Assembly (NCBI GenBank): GCA_026261815.1
Contig: JAMPIT010000435.1
Location: 770,501 to 834,500, forward strand
Length of the DNA: 64,000 nucleotides
Direction of reading: 5' to 3'
Source: Monarcha castaneiventris obscurior
Taxonomy: Eukaryota; Chordata; Aves; Passeriformes; Monarchidae
Every line of letters begins with the position of its first letter. Positions within the stretch are counted from its first letter, which is position 1. Below the pieces are notes generated by a model, which was not told the DNA's origin, searched no databases, and saw only the letters and a program-made list of their open reading frames with translations. Both the position numbers and the translations under genes were made by a program. Shown here piece after piece: positions 1-13,800 of the stretch.

Positions 1-2560
1 TTTAGATTAATGATTTAGTTCCAGATTCAAAGACAACTATCAGCATGCTTTGGTGAAAAAAAAAAGTTTACTTCTGTTGCAAAACACTGTGGAACAAAAA
101 AATCTTTCATCATACAGTATGGCTTCTGTTAAGGTTTTGAAGATGAGAGAGCCTCATAAAGCTTACCTCTAATATTTAATCCTTTGACTCATCGCATCCT
201 GTGCAGAAATTACTGTTCAGTGTGCAGAACTTTTCTCAAGCCGTTTGAACTGAAAAAAGAAAAAACCCAGTCCTGCATGTGGCCCTTAGAGTAGAAGTCT
301 GCTGGAAATCCACTGAGTTTTCGCAGCTGGTGTTTTTCTTGCTCTGTAAAATAAGGTGAGTTTTGTTGAGTTTTCCCCTCCTCCTCTGTAGTGATTTCAC
401 TGCAGCTGTTTTAATTTCACTGTACTGTAGCTTGGGAGGTGACATTAACATTATGTGGTATGATATAAACCTTCTGTGTGGCAGTTTTGGGTGGTATCCA
501 TTGACTTGACTTCTGGGTCAGCTTTTAATGATAATCCTGCTTGCTGTACTCTCAGAAAGCCTGCATCACAAGATGTCTGTTTCCTGCAGTTGTTGTTCAG
601 TGTACTGTAATAAACTTACATTCTGTGCTGCATGGGTGTGAAGATGCAGCTACATCTACAGAACTGTGCATTCTTCAGGTAATTTCATGAAGTTAAGGAG
701 TTGGGACAAATACTGATGGTAAATGCACCGATTTTTTTCTCTATGCTGAAACCATAGAAAAGGGGGCTGGAAGGAGAAGAATCTGAAAGTGTTACAGTCA
801 AATCATCATCTCTGTTCCAACTGAAACACTGCCATTAATGTTGTCTTTGAGACAAAGTCCTCATGGAGATTTACAAAACAATACCCAAATACTCCATGCC
901 AAAAACCCCAAACAACCCCTCCACCCCTGCTTTTTATAAACACATAACTTGATGCCAGGCTGCTTTTTTAAAAGTTCACATTTTCTTTGAAAGACACTTC
1001 TTAACCTACTTCTTAACATTCCACTTACCTAACAGTGTCAAATTTAAACTTCTACTAATGTAATCCTGTTTATCAGTGAAAGTTGTTTTTCTTGGTAATA
1101 CAATACCCATACTACAAATACACAATACACATACAATACAAATGATACATTTGTCCTGCCTACTGTTTTCATAGAGAGACTTTTTATTTAAAATTGTATC
1201 TTTAACCATCACATGAACTCAAATTCATCTTTTATAACATGATCAAAAGGTAGGCACTTGTCAGTTGGTGTCCTGCCTTTGTGGGTATATGGACTTGAAT
1301 AAATAAGACTACAGATTCCCTGTGCTATGAGCTGCTGGTGGAGGAGACTGAATTAAAACCAAAATAGACCCTTTCCCTCTCAAGTTCACTGGATGGTGGT
1401 AAATTTAAGGCAGAGATTATATTCTTGCCAGTGGACAGAAAGATTTCAAGCAAAATACTAAGATTTTTATCCTAAGAAGATTCAAGAGTTTTTTGGAAGG
1501 TGATGTTTGTGCTTTATATGGCTTTAGATAGATTATTTCTGTTATCAAAGCTGCTTTTATGTTTACAAGTTAATTAGTTTAAATTCATATTCCAACTACA
1601 GAAACCTGGAAAGTGGAATTATTTGCCATCCCCTGGAGTAACTTCAGTTCTTTTGGTGTAACATCATGCTGAGATTTATATGAAAATAAATTCTAATTTC
1701 TAATAAGGTAACCATATGTTTTGGTGGTGTTGTAATAAAGTGTCATAAATAATTATGGCTCCCAAGGAATTCAGGCTTGAAACTGTCAGTTCTTGTGTTA
1801 GTAGCTCTCATTTGAACAAATTATAATCATTGATTTTAAAGGAAAAAAACATCCTCACCCCTTCAGGATGGCAGTGAAAATCCTGCTCTGAGGCTGCTGA
1901 GATTTTTGTTCACATGAAGAGATTGGGGATCTTGTGTCCCCAAATCAATAAATGGTCTTACATGTTAGGGTTGCATTCTTCTGAATTGTACAGGATATAA
2001 TTTGATAGATGGAATAATGAAAACTCAGTGCCATGTTGTTGGCTAACAGATCGTAGTAGAATCTGACTTAAAAGCTGACCAGTAGGAGAAAAAAGGCTAT
2101 TGCATGTTCCTTCTGTGTCAGTATAATTCTTTTTTTCACTGTAATGACCGTTTTTTGTGTGCAGACTGGGAGCTTCAGACAAAGTGTTTTAGAGAAACCC
2201 TCCTCTTTAGTTAGGAGGTGCAGAAAGGACGCCCTTGCTTTCAAAACTCCTCAGAGAGGAGTCTGGGTGCATCTGGATCCAGGCTTAGCCCCAGACTTGG
2301 TCAGAGGTTTGAGTCTAAAGGATTTTGTAGGTGTAATTGAACCTTAATATAACTTTGTTCCACGGAGTCAAGGATGGCTAACCAGATATATTTATATAAA
2401 TATAAATTATTTATCATTATAGTGTTTAGACTAAAAGATGTTAATCAGAATTACTTACTACACAGTAAAGGCAGCTGTGATTACTGGTACAGTATAATGC
2501 ACTATTTTTGAAGCAATATCAAAGGAATTATATTAAAGTTAGCAAAAGCAATTTTTCAGT
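1..2560. other. Intronic sequence without recognisable features
   Basis: AT-rich, non-repetitive sequence upstream of the EGF exon, presumed to be NELL1 intron. Open frames here are short and show no recognisable domain. I saw no splice-bounded exon of NELL1. Confidence 0.6.
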
Positions 2561-2569
2561 AGAGATTGA

Positions 2570-3600
2570 TGTTATTCACCCATACCAATGACCATGGGCA
2601 AATCTCTTTTGCTCACCCTCCAGGATGTCCCCACTCAAGGGAGGAATCTCTGCATGCACTCCAAGGAGGGGTGTGTTAGAAGACCTTGCCACTAAACAGT
2701 GGGATTGGGTTTTTATAGGATAGAGTGTGAGTCGTGTCTCCTGGCCAGCTGTGTCAGCTCAGCATCTTTACTTATCAGTGGTATCATTGTTGGTTCCTTT
2801 ATCAGGTGCTTTACCAGGTCTGCCACATCTTCACCTCCCTGTCAGGAGGCTGAACTTTGGGATTGATGGGTCAGGCTGGTTTCAGTATTATTCAGCACTA
2901 AAAGCAGCAAGAGAGCCCTTCTCCTTTTGATGCCTTTCCTAACCTTAAAAATTAGGAGGCAAACACGGTTAGAAGGGGAAAAAGGGTTTTACCTTGGTAT
3001 TTATTGAAAGGATCCTTAGGTGCACCACGAACAGGTCGAATACACCTCTGTGCACCCCACCATTGCCACCACAAAGTCTCCCTCTTCTAGATCTGGTCTT
3101 ACATTCTGAGTCTTACTAATTAGCATATCTATCAAATATTCCCCAATGAGAGGCTCAAATGAGCCCCCCTTCCCAAGGAACCTTCCCCTGGATGGTTCTA
3201 TCTTAGTTTACAAAATGTGTTCTGGAGAGGACCTTGGGGTCTGGGCACCCTGGCACCCTAACTACGAAGCCTCTAAAATGTTTAGTCTATTAGCTTAACA
3301 AGCAAGTCCAAGAATGTAGGCAAAAAAGCACCAAGAATACAGAAGTTGCAGAAGGGTATAACGGGTATAAAAGAAAAGACAAAAATCATCATGGCATCAC
3401 TTTCACCACAGACAGCTCTGTAAACAGGGCATTGTTCCAGTTGTTTTACCCCCACTCCAGGCAGAGCATCCTGCTACACCCTTACAGCAAATTGTCCCCA
3501 TAGCATGTTCCAGCAGTGAAAGAGGGAGAAATCCATGCAGTCAGTGGTCAGTGGGGATGTGTATGTTCTCCACCCTGTCAGCAGAAAGAGCTTTTGCTGG
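2570..3600 (-). repeat. Possible LTR-derived or other interspersed repeat, unclassified
   Basis: This stretch is richer in GC and differs in texture from its flanks. On the minus strand it has a TATAAAA box near 2712-2719, and separately an AATAAA near 3000 followed by CCAAGGTAAAACCC. Both resemble LTR control signals, but they are in the wrong order for a single LTR, so two decayed pieces may adjoin. I found no target duplication or clear ends. It could instead be unique sequence. Confidence 0.3.
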
Positions 3601-3624
3601 TCTTTCGTCACTTAAGCCCCTGTA

Positions 3625-6600
3625 TTGATCCTGATATTTCCTAAATTCTTTTTTTCAAATTTTGATATATGGTACAGCTCGTGTCACATTCCTGCTGTCA
3701 TCAATGAAACAGGGAGAAATTTGAAAGGGTTTTTGTTGGAATTCTGGCGGTTTAAACCAGATATGTGCTTGCATCAAACATTAGGTAGTAAAGGAAAGAA
3801 AAAAATCAGCACTGTTCTTCTGGTGATGATCAGAATTTTGCTTGTGTTTGAGCTGAACTGAGGAATACTGAGAAATGTTTGTATATGGTGAGGAGGTTTT
3901 GCTTGGACTTGGATGGAAGCCACTTACCAGTACTTTTATACAAGTTGCTAAAAATTGTGTGCTTAGCTCTTAAAACTTAAGTGTTGAAGTGCTCAAGTTC
4001 TGCCTTTTTAAAAATCTGGAGCATAACTGGAATAGTTTAAAAAATGATGTGTGTGTATGTGTGTATTTATGCACATATGGAGAATGGAGTTTTCCCATAG
4101 CAACCCAGCAGCCTTTGGTTACTCAGGATCTGGCAGAGTTGCATCTCTCTCAACGGTCTGCGAAGTCCAAAAGGGAGTTGGCGTGGAAAACCTCCAGTTA
4201 ACTTCCAGCCTAATTTTTTTTCTGATTCTGTCATCTTGACCTGCACTGGAGGGTCATTTTAGATGCTGTTGAGTCAGTGGTTACCTTTTTCAGTGCTTGG
4301 GTATGCAGAGAGGGCAATTACTTTGCATTGTTTAATGTCTTTTAAATGCTGGCACTTAACATTTTTTCAGCTACTTTGAAGAAACTTGGTGTGTGGTTTT
4401 GATGCTCAGTCTGTCTCTCTGTTACTCTTAAAGAACAGTCTCGGGGCATGGAGTCCCTTTTCCAAATGGAAGTTCTCACAGCCAGTTTACAGATAACATG
4501 TTCTCCTGGGCTTGATTCTGGCTGTGCAAAACTGCATGTTATAAACGATGTCATCTGCTTGCTTCAAAGTCTGTGCTGGCAATAGTAGAGCAATAGATCT
4601 GTTTTGGAGGCTGCCTAAATTTTGGCATGGATGGGTCAGAAGAGGGAAACAAATGCACTTGTCCTACAGCAGGATCTGTTGCAGGCTGAAAGGAACGCCC
4701 TCCACCACCCGCAATTGTGAGAGAATAAGAAAAAAAACTGATTTACTGGAGAAACTCATATGAAGGACTTGGAGGGCTCTGATCTAAGGCTAGAGAATGT
4801 AGAGACCAGAGGTAACAGATGCAGTGAAATGAGTGTAGAAAATCACTTTGTTCAGCTTTGTATATAGATGTTAGGGATCTTGGGAAAAAACAGCATTAAA
4901 CTCCATGGGAACTGTTCTCATTGCTATGGTGTCTCAAAGAAATATTTTTTTTTAATGCTTTTAAGCAGTTTCAGCAGCTTGGGTACATCAAGTGTGTCTG
5001 AGGCTCTGGTGCTTCATGAGCAGATGCTGAGCCAGAAGTGACCCTGGGGACACTGGGGCACTTTGCCTGGCTGCGAAGCCACAGCACCCTGTCTTGGGAG
5101 GAGGTAACAGATGAGGAGAGTGACACCTTTACAGAGAAGGTGAAAATGAAAGGTGAGGGCTTTGGGGAGCCAGGAGACTTACAGTGCCCAGGGTCTGTGA
5201 TACTAGCCACAAATACAGCATCTTTGCTAGATCCAGGAAAGGACATCTAGCAGATACCCTGTGTTGACCAGTTGTGTGATTAATCTTAAAGGATTTGCAC
5301 TACCCTAGGTTAGTTGCAGAAAAAAACTAATAAAAGGACAACAAACCAAGCAATCACTCCTTTCTCCCCACAATTGTTATGGATTTTTTTTTCTGAAACT
5401 ACTGAAAGAAATTAGGATTTTATCCTTCAGTAGAAAAAACCCCAACAAACAAAACACCAAAACCAAATTGAAGAGATAATTTGGCTTATTATTAAAGTAT
5501 TTTTTAAAGTTATTTTTAATAGCAAATATGTTTTGCCCTTGGTGATAGCATAGCTGGAGGCTGCTCCAGTTAATATTAGCTATTGTTTTTTTCCTTATGT
5601 GAATAGATTTTGTTTCCTGTAGAAGATAAACAAAATTGGTTCTAAAAGTACAAGAGTCTCTAAACTCATGACAAATGTCAGTTTATACTGACATATTTTT
5701 CCCTGCAAGATTTAGTAAGGAATTTACTGATTTGGTTCTGGGTATCTGAAGTTAATATGCATGTGAAAAACAAAGCACAGAAGTTAAGAAATTATTGGAG
5801 AAGACATTATTGCTAACCTCAGGCTTTGCTATATGGTTTGCTCTCTACTCTTTTTTTACTATTTCAGCATGCATATTTTTCATCCTTGACCAGCATTTCT
5901 CCTTGAGGCTTCTGTTCAGATAATTTGGAATTGAGTTGTATGCTGATGGTACAGGCCATGTCTGTATTAAGTGCAATCTATTCTGAATTTATTAAAAGGC
6001 ATTGAGCTTTTGACATTATCCAGATGTAGCAGGGATACACTGGCATATAAAAATTTTAATATATTTGACAATTTTAGGCAAAAAATTTAATATATACAGA
6101 CATTTCTTTTACATGTTTATATCAAGTTTTATTTTCAAATAAAAATTCAGTTACTTGAGGCCTTTTTCAGTGCAATTTATTTATGGAAACACATTTGTAG
6201 ATTTATTTAAGCAAAACAACAACATATTATTTATTGTGTTGCACGAAGAGCTGTGTTTGAATTGAAACTAAAAATAAGGCTGCTTTTATCCACTTGCGTT
6301 CTAGTAAGAAGAGGAAGCTGGGCCCTCTTGAATGTAAGATCTGTGTGTTTATTGGTGTGTATCTGTGCAGGTTTGTCTGGTTTGGTGTACTGCTTGGAAA
6401 CTGGGATAATAGTGTTAGCAGCATCCTTTGTTGTTTTGCCAGGGTATTGTGAAGATTACCGGCTGCAGGTACTTTTTAAGGAACAGCACAATAATACCAC
6501 AAAATCAGCTGAAGTAAGTGTAGAAAAGTAATCAAACTGCTTACATAGCAAGAAATAAGTTGTTGGGTTTTTTCCCAGTTTTATTTTCTAAATGTTATTG

Positions 6601-9600
6601 ACAGCTGAGGGCAGACATTCTATAAAATATTCATGTACGTATTTAATTTTTAGAAAGAGAGTTCCTCTTAGTCTGTAAGATTTTTGACAGACAAATCAAT
6701 TTCATTTAGGTAGGTAGAGGCCTCTAAAAGAATCTCTCAAAAATGTATTTTTCTAATACATCTGCCTCTATTTAATGATCTGCTTCTGTGTGCATGTATC
6801 TTTTTGGAGGCTGGTAAAAAGAGTTATAAAAAAAGTTGAAGTGAGACTTTGATTTAAATAATTAAAATCAGTACAAAGGTATGTACAGCATCTACAAAGC
6901 TAATCCTTATATTGATGTTAGTTTCCTGTTGATTTGCTGACTCTTATAATAGTTTTAGTATTCAGGGTTTTTTCCAAAAAATGTACCTTCTCATTTTTCC
7001 GACTGGTGTATCTGTTCTTCATATCTAAATTTCAAAATACCTTTTGGGTGCTCACTAGAAAATTTTTCAGTGTCTGTCCTTATCACTTTCTTTTCATTTT
7101 TAATTTTCATTTTTAAATTAAGACACCTTCGTTTTCTTTCCTACTATGGATATTTTCTGATTAATTTCATTATATTAACCTAATTTTTTATTGCTTCTGT
7201 TGAAGATGTTTGCTGTGTTTATATCTTGTGTTGTGTTTATATCTTGTCCCGAACTCACTTGCTGAAGCTGTGTATGCCTCATATGCATGAAGCATATGAC
7301 ATGTCCCTGTAGGGATCACTGTGTTTAATCGTAGAAAAATATTTTCTCTCCACTTACAGGCTTAAGGAAATGCTTGAAAATAATTAGGATAAAATTGGCA
7401 ATGCAAAAATGCAAACTCCTTTTTGTATCTCATCTTCCTTAGGATTGTTTATGTCTCATTTTAGTTTTATTATTTTGTTTCCCTAATTCTTATGGCTCAT
7501 ATTTTCCCTTCAGGCTTTCACCAGAGGAGGTGTCTGTACATCTTGGTAGCTATTAGTGCTGAGATGATTGTATGAGTACACTTCACATCTTCAGACCCGA
7601 ATGTGAGTTGGAGTTAGCTCAGAGACATGCTGTGTTCTGCAAGAGAGAACATCCAACTTGCAAAGAGTTTGCACTGAAAAATCCCTGGCTGCCTCGGGGC
7701 TGGCTCTAGGCATAGGCACAGCAGGTGATTTCCTGGGGCAGCAGACCTCCATGGGGCAGGTTGGCCACGTGCTCCCTCTGCTTTCCCTGTGCTGGAGCCC
7801 AGAGCTCAGTGCCTAGTGGTGCTCCTGCTTCCCAGGGAGGAGATCATGAAGCAAGACCTGCCATTGTGGCGGGTGTTCAAGAAGTAGCTGTTGCCATTCC
7901 CGCTTTTTCTGTTCCCTCAGTGGAAGATCATTGAGGTTTTGTTTCCTAACTTTTGAGACCCTTATCCATAAGGCAGTGAAACAGTTTTGTGCAGAGTTGA
8001 TTCAGTGCTTCCCGGTGTCAGCACTGTGTTGTTAGTTCGCTTATGTGAGGATGCCATGGCAGCCTGAGTTTGTTGTTGATGCATTCGCACCTCCAGGGGT
8101 AGGAATGATCCTGATTAATTTTTCTCCACAAAGCTCTTCCTCACCGCTAGAATATGGGCATTGTTTTCCACTGTGAGTTTCTTAGGCAAGAAGAGTTTTG
8201 CAGTAGTTACATGGACTTGTATTGTCACTTAACTGACAAAATGGAAAATCGGGCAAGCCTGTGGGAAGATGAAGATCACTGTTAGATATTGGAATCTGTG
8301 TAGCCAACGACTGGGCTGGTTCAGACTCTTAAGACGCCACTCATGGAGGTGCCAGGTTCATGCATGTGAGTTACTTTTCAGTAAAGCAGTTTGTTTAGTT
8401 GGAATTATGTAATATCTGTTTAAGAACCACTGTTTTGGTCATGAAACATTTCCTCCATTTACTTGGGCACAAGTGACATTAACCTTTGAAGGTCAGGCCA
8501 TCTGCTCTCTTCTGGAGGTTTTTTTAACCCATTACCCCTTCAGTGACTTTATTTGCTTTTCAACTTTCAGTCTAGTTAGCTCAATCAGTGCTGTTGTAAA
8601 AAGGTCAGTGGCAATCTGAAGTGCATCCAGTTTGTGGAAGAATGTAAGGCACAATTTCCAGTCGCTCTTTTCTATGAGAATCAATTCAGAGCCTGACACT
8701 GCCACTGCGCGTGGTTTTCATCTGAAGATTTTTCTGTACAAACAATATCAAATTTGGCTAAAACGTGACCTGCCTTGTGGCAGGTGGGGCAGCTGATGCT
8801 TGACAACACTGGAACTGCAGTGCACCAATATCCTTTTTAGCAATTAGAACTGTGCTAATTTTATATAAAAGGCTACAGAACATTGAATCTTAGGAAGATG
8901 TAGAGCTTTTACCAAACACTGTTTTGGTTATCAGGAGTACCTAGCTTTGTGTTTTGGGTACACCAGGAAATTGTCAGCTCAGTCTAAGAGCTAACAGATT
9001 GTGCCAGTTGTTTCTTGGTTAGTATTGGCATTACTGGATAGTCAATAATGTGCAGCAGATGATGAATTTGGAGGTGAGCTGAACCATCCTCTCTCATTAA
9101 ACATTTGGAAACAAATGAATTTGAGTTTCAGATGAATAGAATTTTTTCTCCTTGTTTAACACAATATAAACAACTGGAGCTCGGTTACATCTATTTTGCA
9201 ATTCACATAAATCTTGAAATGAATTAATGAGAAACATGGAAAAGAGGACTGCATCTTGGACACAGGAATCTAATCAATGTGTATTCCCTTGAGCTATATC
9301 TGTTTTGTGCTAGGTTCTCATTGATTTTGTAAACATTTTAGTGTTAGCCATAATCCCCTTTGAATATAAATCATTCCCTGTTAGTTTCTCCTGTCTTTTA
9401 ATTAATTCTGAACTGACTGGCTTGAGAACTCTTCCTTCAATATTACTACTAAATCTGGTAAATTCTCCCTTATTTTCTTGATGGCCTTACTCTGACCCCT
9501 GTGAAATCTGTAGGCATATAGAATTCTCAAGAACTGGCAAAGCTTAGAAAATCTGAGACAGGCAGAAAGTGCCAAAATTAGAAACTACAAGAAAATCAGA

Positions 9601-10780
9601 AATCTTGAGGGAAAGCCAACTGATTTTGTAGTAAATTATTTTCTTTATTTGAATTTTTATGAGTTCCTGTTAACAGGTTAACACCCTATCCTTCAAAAGA
9701 AAAAGGAGACTGAAATGGTCCTTCTGAGACTGGAGAGTTGGGACTTACACCCTCATTCTGGTTTAAGGATACAGGAAACATGACCTTTCTATTCTCTTTT
9801 CAAACGAATTAGTTGGAAAAAAGTGTTTTGGGGAAAAATATTTTGGTTGATTGGTCCAATTTCTTGCTTTTGGTCTTGGAAAAGAATATTACTTGAAGAG
9901 ATGATACTGAAATTCTTTTGTCGTGACATAAAAACAAATATCCTACAAGTAGCATAAAAGCTGGCACTGTTATTTCTTGAAAAATACATACATTGCAGTA
10001 GGAGGTATTTTGTCCTGTAGAGTAAGAGACTGTCATCAGGTAGACTGTTCAGAGCTACAGGGGATAAACTGGGTTAGGAATGTTGTAAGTGCAGCAGCAT
10101 CAGACACTCTTCTTTGATATTCCTGCTCCAGGGTGGGGAGGAATTTGGATTGAAATTATATTGCTTGCAACTTAAATACTCTTATTTTCACTAATCCTGA
10201 CATGTAAATGGGGGTTGGCTCATCATCCATGCAGTAGGCAAAATTCCAAAATTCTCACCACTCTCTTGTGTAGACAGCAATTCTTCCTGCTCCTTTCCCA
10301 AAGAGCCTGTTCCATAGATTATGGCTTGACAGTCTTGTGTAATACCACATGACACCCCAACATTAGTAGCAGTAATAACACAAGTAGCAAAATAACTTTG
10401 GATTTAGTCTAACTCTACTGCAATAGGGTGGATCTCTTCGTTAGTGTATTATATTTTTGGACAGGATTTTTCGATGTTCATAACTCTTGGAAATCATACC
10501 TGTTCCTTACAGAATAAGATGAGGCATTGCTTCTTTTTGACACTCTCCATCTTTAAATTGCAACTTTATAATATTGCCCATTTTGATAATTGGTCTATTC
10601 ATATTTGGGTACCAAGATTCTTTCTGAAGTGGAAAAGATGAAGAGTTGAGAGTCCTTTAAATAGCTGATCAACCTTCCCCCTTCACCCCCAGTGTCTAAA
10701 TCCATGTATGCATAGATAGAAGGCAAAACCTTGTGAGCTGGAGGTTACTGTTTCACTAGGTATTGCTTGTCTAAGACATC
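3625..10780. other. Intronic sequence, no supported feature
   Basis: AT-rich intron with many T and A runs. The only local structure seen is a 15-bp direct repeat, TGTGTTTATATCTTG, at 7214-7228 and 7232-7246. The open frame at 6253-6531 has a hydrophobic stretch but no family resemblance and is probably chance. Confidence 0.55.
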
Positions 10781-10781
10781 A

Positions 10782-10834
10782 GTTGGACTTAGTGATCTTG
10801 AAGGTCTTTCCTTGCTTAAACGATTCTGTGATTA
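10782..10834 (+). mobile_element. CR1 LINE 3' end remnant
   Basis: The segment reads GTTGGACTTAGTGATCTTGA, then AAGGTCTTTCCTTGC, then GATTCTGTGATTAA. This is the degraded 3' terminus of CR1, whose consensus has TTGGACTAGATGATCT, AAGGTCCCTTCCAACC and a terminal ATTCTATGAT repeat. It is one of only a few CR1 pieces here in the plus orientation and appears old. Confidence 0.65.
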
Positions 10835-13800
10835 ATATTTAACCATGGAGGTTGTCTTGAGGGATGTGTGAATAGTGAGATGTAAGGATGAGAATAAATG
10901 ATAGAGTATGATCAGTCATTGTTCCTCACAGTTTGTGTTGTGCATTTCCATTGAATGACTAGAAGTATCTCTCACCAGGTTTCCTGTGTTTCTCTCATCA
11001 CCTTTTTACCCCCATAAAAGAATGAGTGATGTTTATTCATTACCTGGAAGCCACTTTGTTGTGATTAGGAGCAATTTTGGAGGATGTCAATAATGTGAAG
11101 GTACCACAGAAGTGTTCTAAGCTTTGATTATGTGAGTTGCTTGTTTATGGAAAGAAGCATCGTCCATAGTTCTGTGTGTGCTCATACATATTTATACACA
11201 AGTGTATTTTAGATGTTCGCTACATCTGTACCTTTAGGCTGTTCTTTAGTCTGTTGTAATCATGTTACAATAATTAAAACATCAGAGGAACAAACAAACA
11301 AAACCTCATTTTAGTGCAGTGGGGCTTATGATGCCTGACAGATAGAAGTAATTAATTTTTTCCATGAAAATCATACAATAGGAATGCTATCAAAACAGCA
11401 CTAGCTGAACGGTGCATTGAGGAGGCAGTAATTGCACTTGAGCTGCATGGAATGTACTGATACAGGACATACTTGGATTTTTTTGTTTGTTCCTTTCTGG
11501 TGTTTTGTTGTACTAAGAGGCTGCATTATTTGAGCAAAGCCTGGTTACTCATGCATAGCTTACTAAACTCTCATTTACTGTAAATAGTATCTTTCCTTTC
11601 AAAAGGTGCCAGTCCTGTGTTTTTCTAAATGTCTCATCAAATTTGGTGCAAACTCCAAGCTCTCACTGTGGGATTGATTCTTGTACTTGTTTGGAGAGGT
11701 TAGCTGTGTAAAGTTAAAAAAAAAAATCACTTTTTTTACTTTTTCAATAGGCTCTTGATTTTTGCTGAGATTTCTGAGCGCTTTGCTGCACCATGTGATC
11801 AGCATATGTTTTCTCTGAAGCTTAGACCAGCAGTTTTAGTTACTGGCACTAGAACTAGAAGTGAATAGTTAAATTCTCAGATTTTGACTGTGCTTGCCGT
11901 GCTGCCTCTGGTGGGTGTGGTGTGAGAGATGAAGAGCTATTTACAAGTGGATTAAACAGAGTATGGGTACTTTCCCAAGCCTTCTATAATTTTTTTTCCA
12001 TTATCTGTGCATTGGCATTATTTTTCTAATGCCTTTTTGTTCAGTTACTGAAAAGGCTTCCTTGTCTTCCTGTGGGCTCCTTAAATTCCACTTGGAGTGG
12101 AAGCAGAGCTCAGTGTGGGCCCACAAAAGCAGCAGCTAACTGCTGGGGTGCAGCACTGATGGGTTGCCGCAGTTCCCTGCATGCTCAATCCCAAGAATGC
12201 GTCTCCCAGGGCACCAGGAGTCAACTTCACAAAGCAGTAATGGTCCAGAGGCTTGTTCATTGCCATAGGGACAGGGGCAGTGCTCACAACCAGCAGATAA
12301 AAATCCCATCTCTACTGTTGGCAAAGTAGATGAAGTAGATTATACGTTTTCACAAAAGAAGACTATTCTTAAGGGTGTAATTGGCCACTGCAGGCATTAA
12401 GCAGTGCCAAAAAATTAAGCAAATACTCCATGAGCATGACTCTTATAAGTTAGTAAGGCAGACTTGAATCAAGTTACTTGAGATTTATTATGGCACTTTA
12501 AATGACAGTAATCGTTACATCTCAGGTGGCAGCCTGGGTCATTGAATGTTGGTTTGAACTTACAAGTCCCGACAGACTGCTTTTGAGGTCAGCAAATTTT
12601 TTTTCTAATGTGGGAATGCGTTATATAAGAAGAAACTTATTAAAATCATAAGAGGGCATGTCTAATGACAGCTTGCTGATGGGGCAGTTGCAATTAAGTA
12701 ATTCTCAGTTATGTTTTATGTTCCTTCCCCTCATCATCACTGTTATTCCAATGTTTTCAAACATGTGGGTCTGTATTTAAAAAAAAAAAAAACCAAACTT
12801 CTCCAGAAGTGTTTTTAGGATCCTCAGCTAATCAGTCTCTGTTTTTGTTTCTCAAGGGGATGAAGGAGCTCACAGTCCCTTTAGGACCAAACCTTTTGTA
12901 TCTTGTGAAAGTTGCCACGTAGTTGAGTAAGAATATGCTATGTGAAGAGGAGAAAATAGTTACGTTTTTCTTGTGTGCAAAAGTGCACCAGTTTCAGCAT
13001 GGTATGAAAGCAAGCACAGTGGAAAGAAAAGAAACAGTTCTCTTGTTAGAGACCAGCTGTCAGTTCTTCTCTGTTTGCCTTAGCAGGTGTCTTGACCATT
13101 GGCCTTACAAGGGAAATCTCACTATCTCCTGATGAATCCCTTTTGTGAGCAAACTTAAGATGCTGCATACTTCACCTGCAGATGAGTTTGCTTTGATTGT
13201 TGGGATGATGGCCAGGGAAATGGCAGTGTGAATCCTCTAAAGTGGAGGAGTGATCTGGGTGCTCAGTGTGTCAGAACACATTTAATGGTTGGGCTGTTGC
13301 ACAAAGGGAAGAAGCTGTTTCTTTCTCTGCTATCTAAAAAAAAAAAAGAAGGTTGTTGCCTTTTGAGAGAGAGGATCAATCCCTAAAGATGCTTCAGCTC
13401 TTAATCTCCAATTTAAATCCTTAGATTCTCATGACTTTAGTGGGTGTTTTAAGGACTTAAGCAGGAATTAGGAGCCTACATGCTTTGGCCCTTTGTGCCT
13501 GTGTTCTCAGGAAAATGTGAGGTGGAGGTAAGTGTCTTCCTGTCAAATGGCGTGAGACCTCTAAGCCTGGAGGAGAGGTGGGATTTGAGCTAAACTCTTG
13601 CTATTGCATTTTTTTGTCAGCTAACATGGGCAGGTTTCTGCTCAGCAGGCTCACTGATGTGAACCGCATGGTGTGGATTGCCCTGCTCTTACACATGGAC
13701 CCTTGGCATCTACCTCAGGGTTATAGATTTTGGTTGAGGGGCCAGACACCTGTAGATTTTAGGGAGTTTGTAATAGTTATGTGGAAGCTGTACCCTTTAA

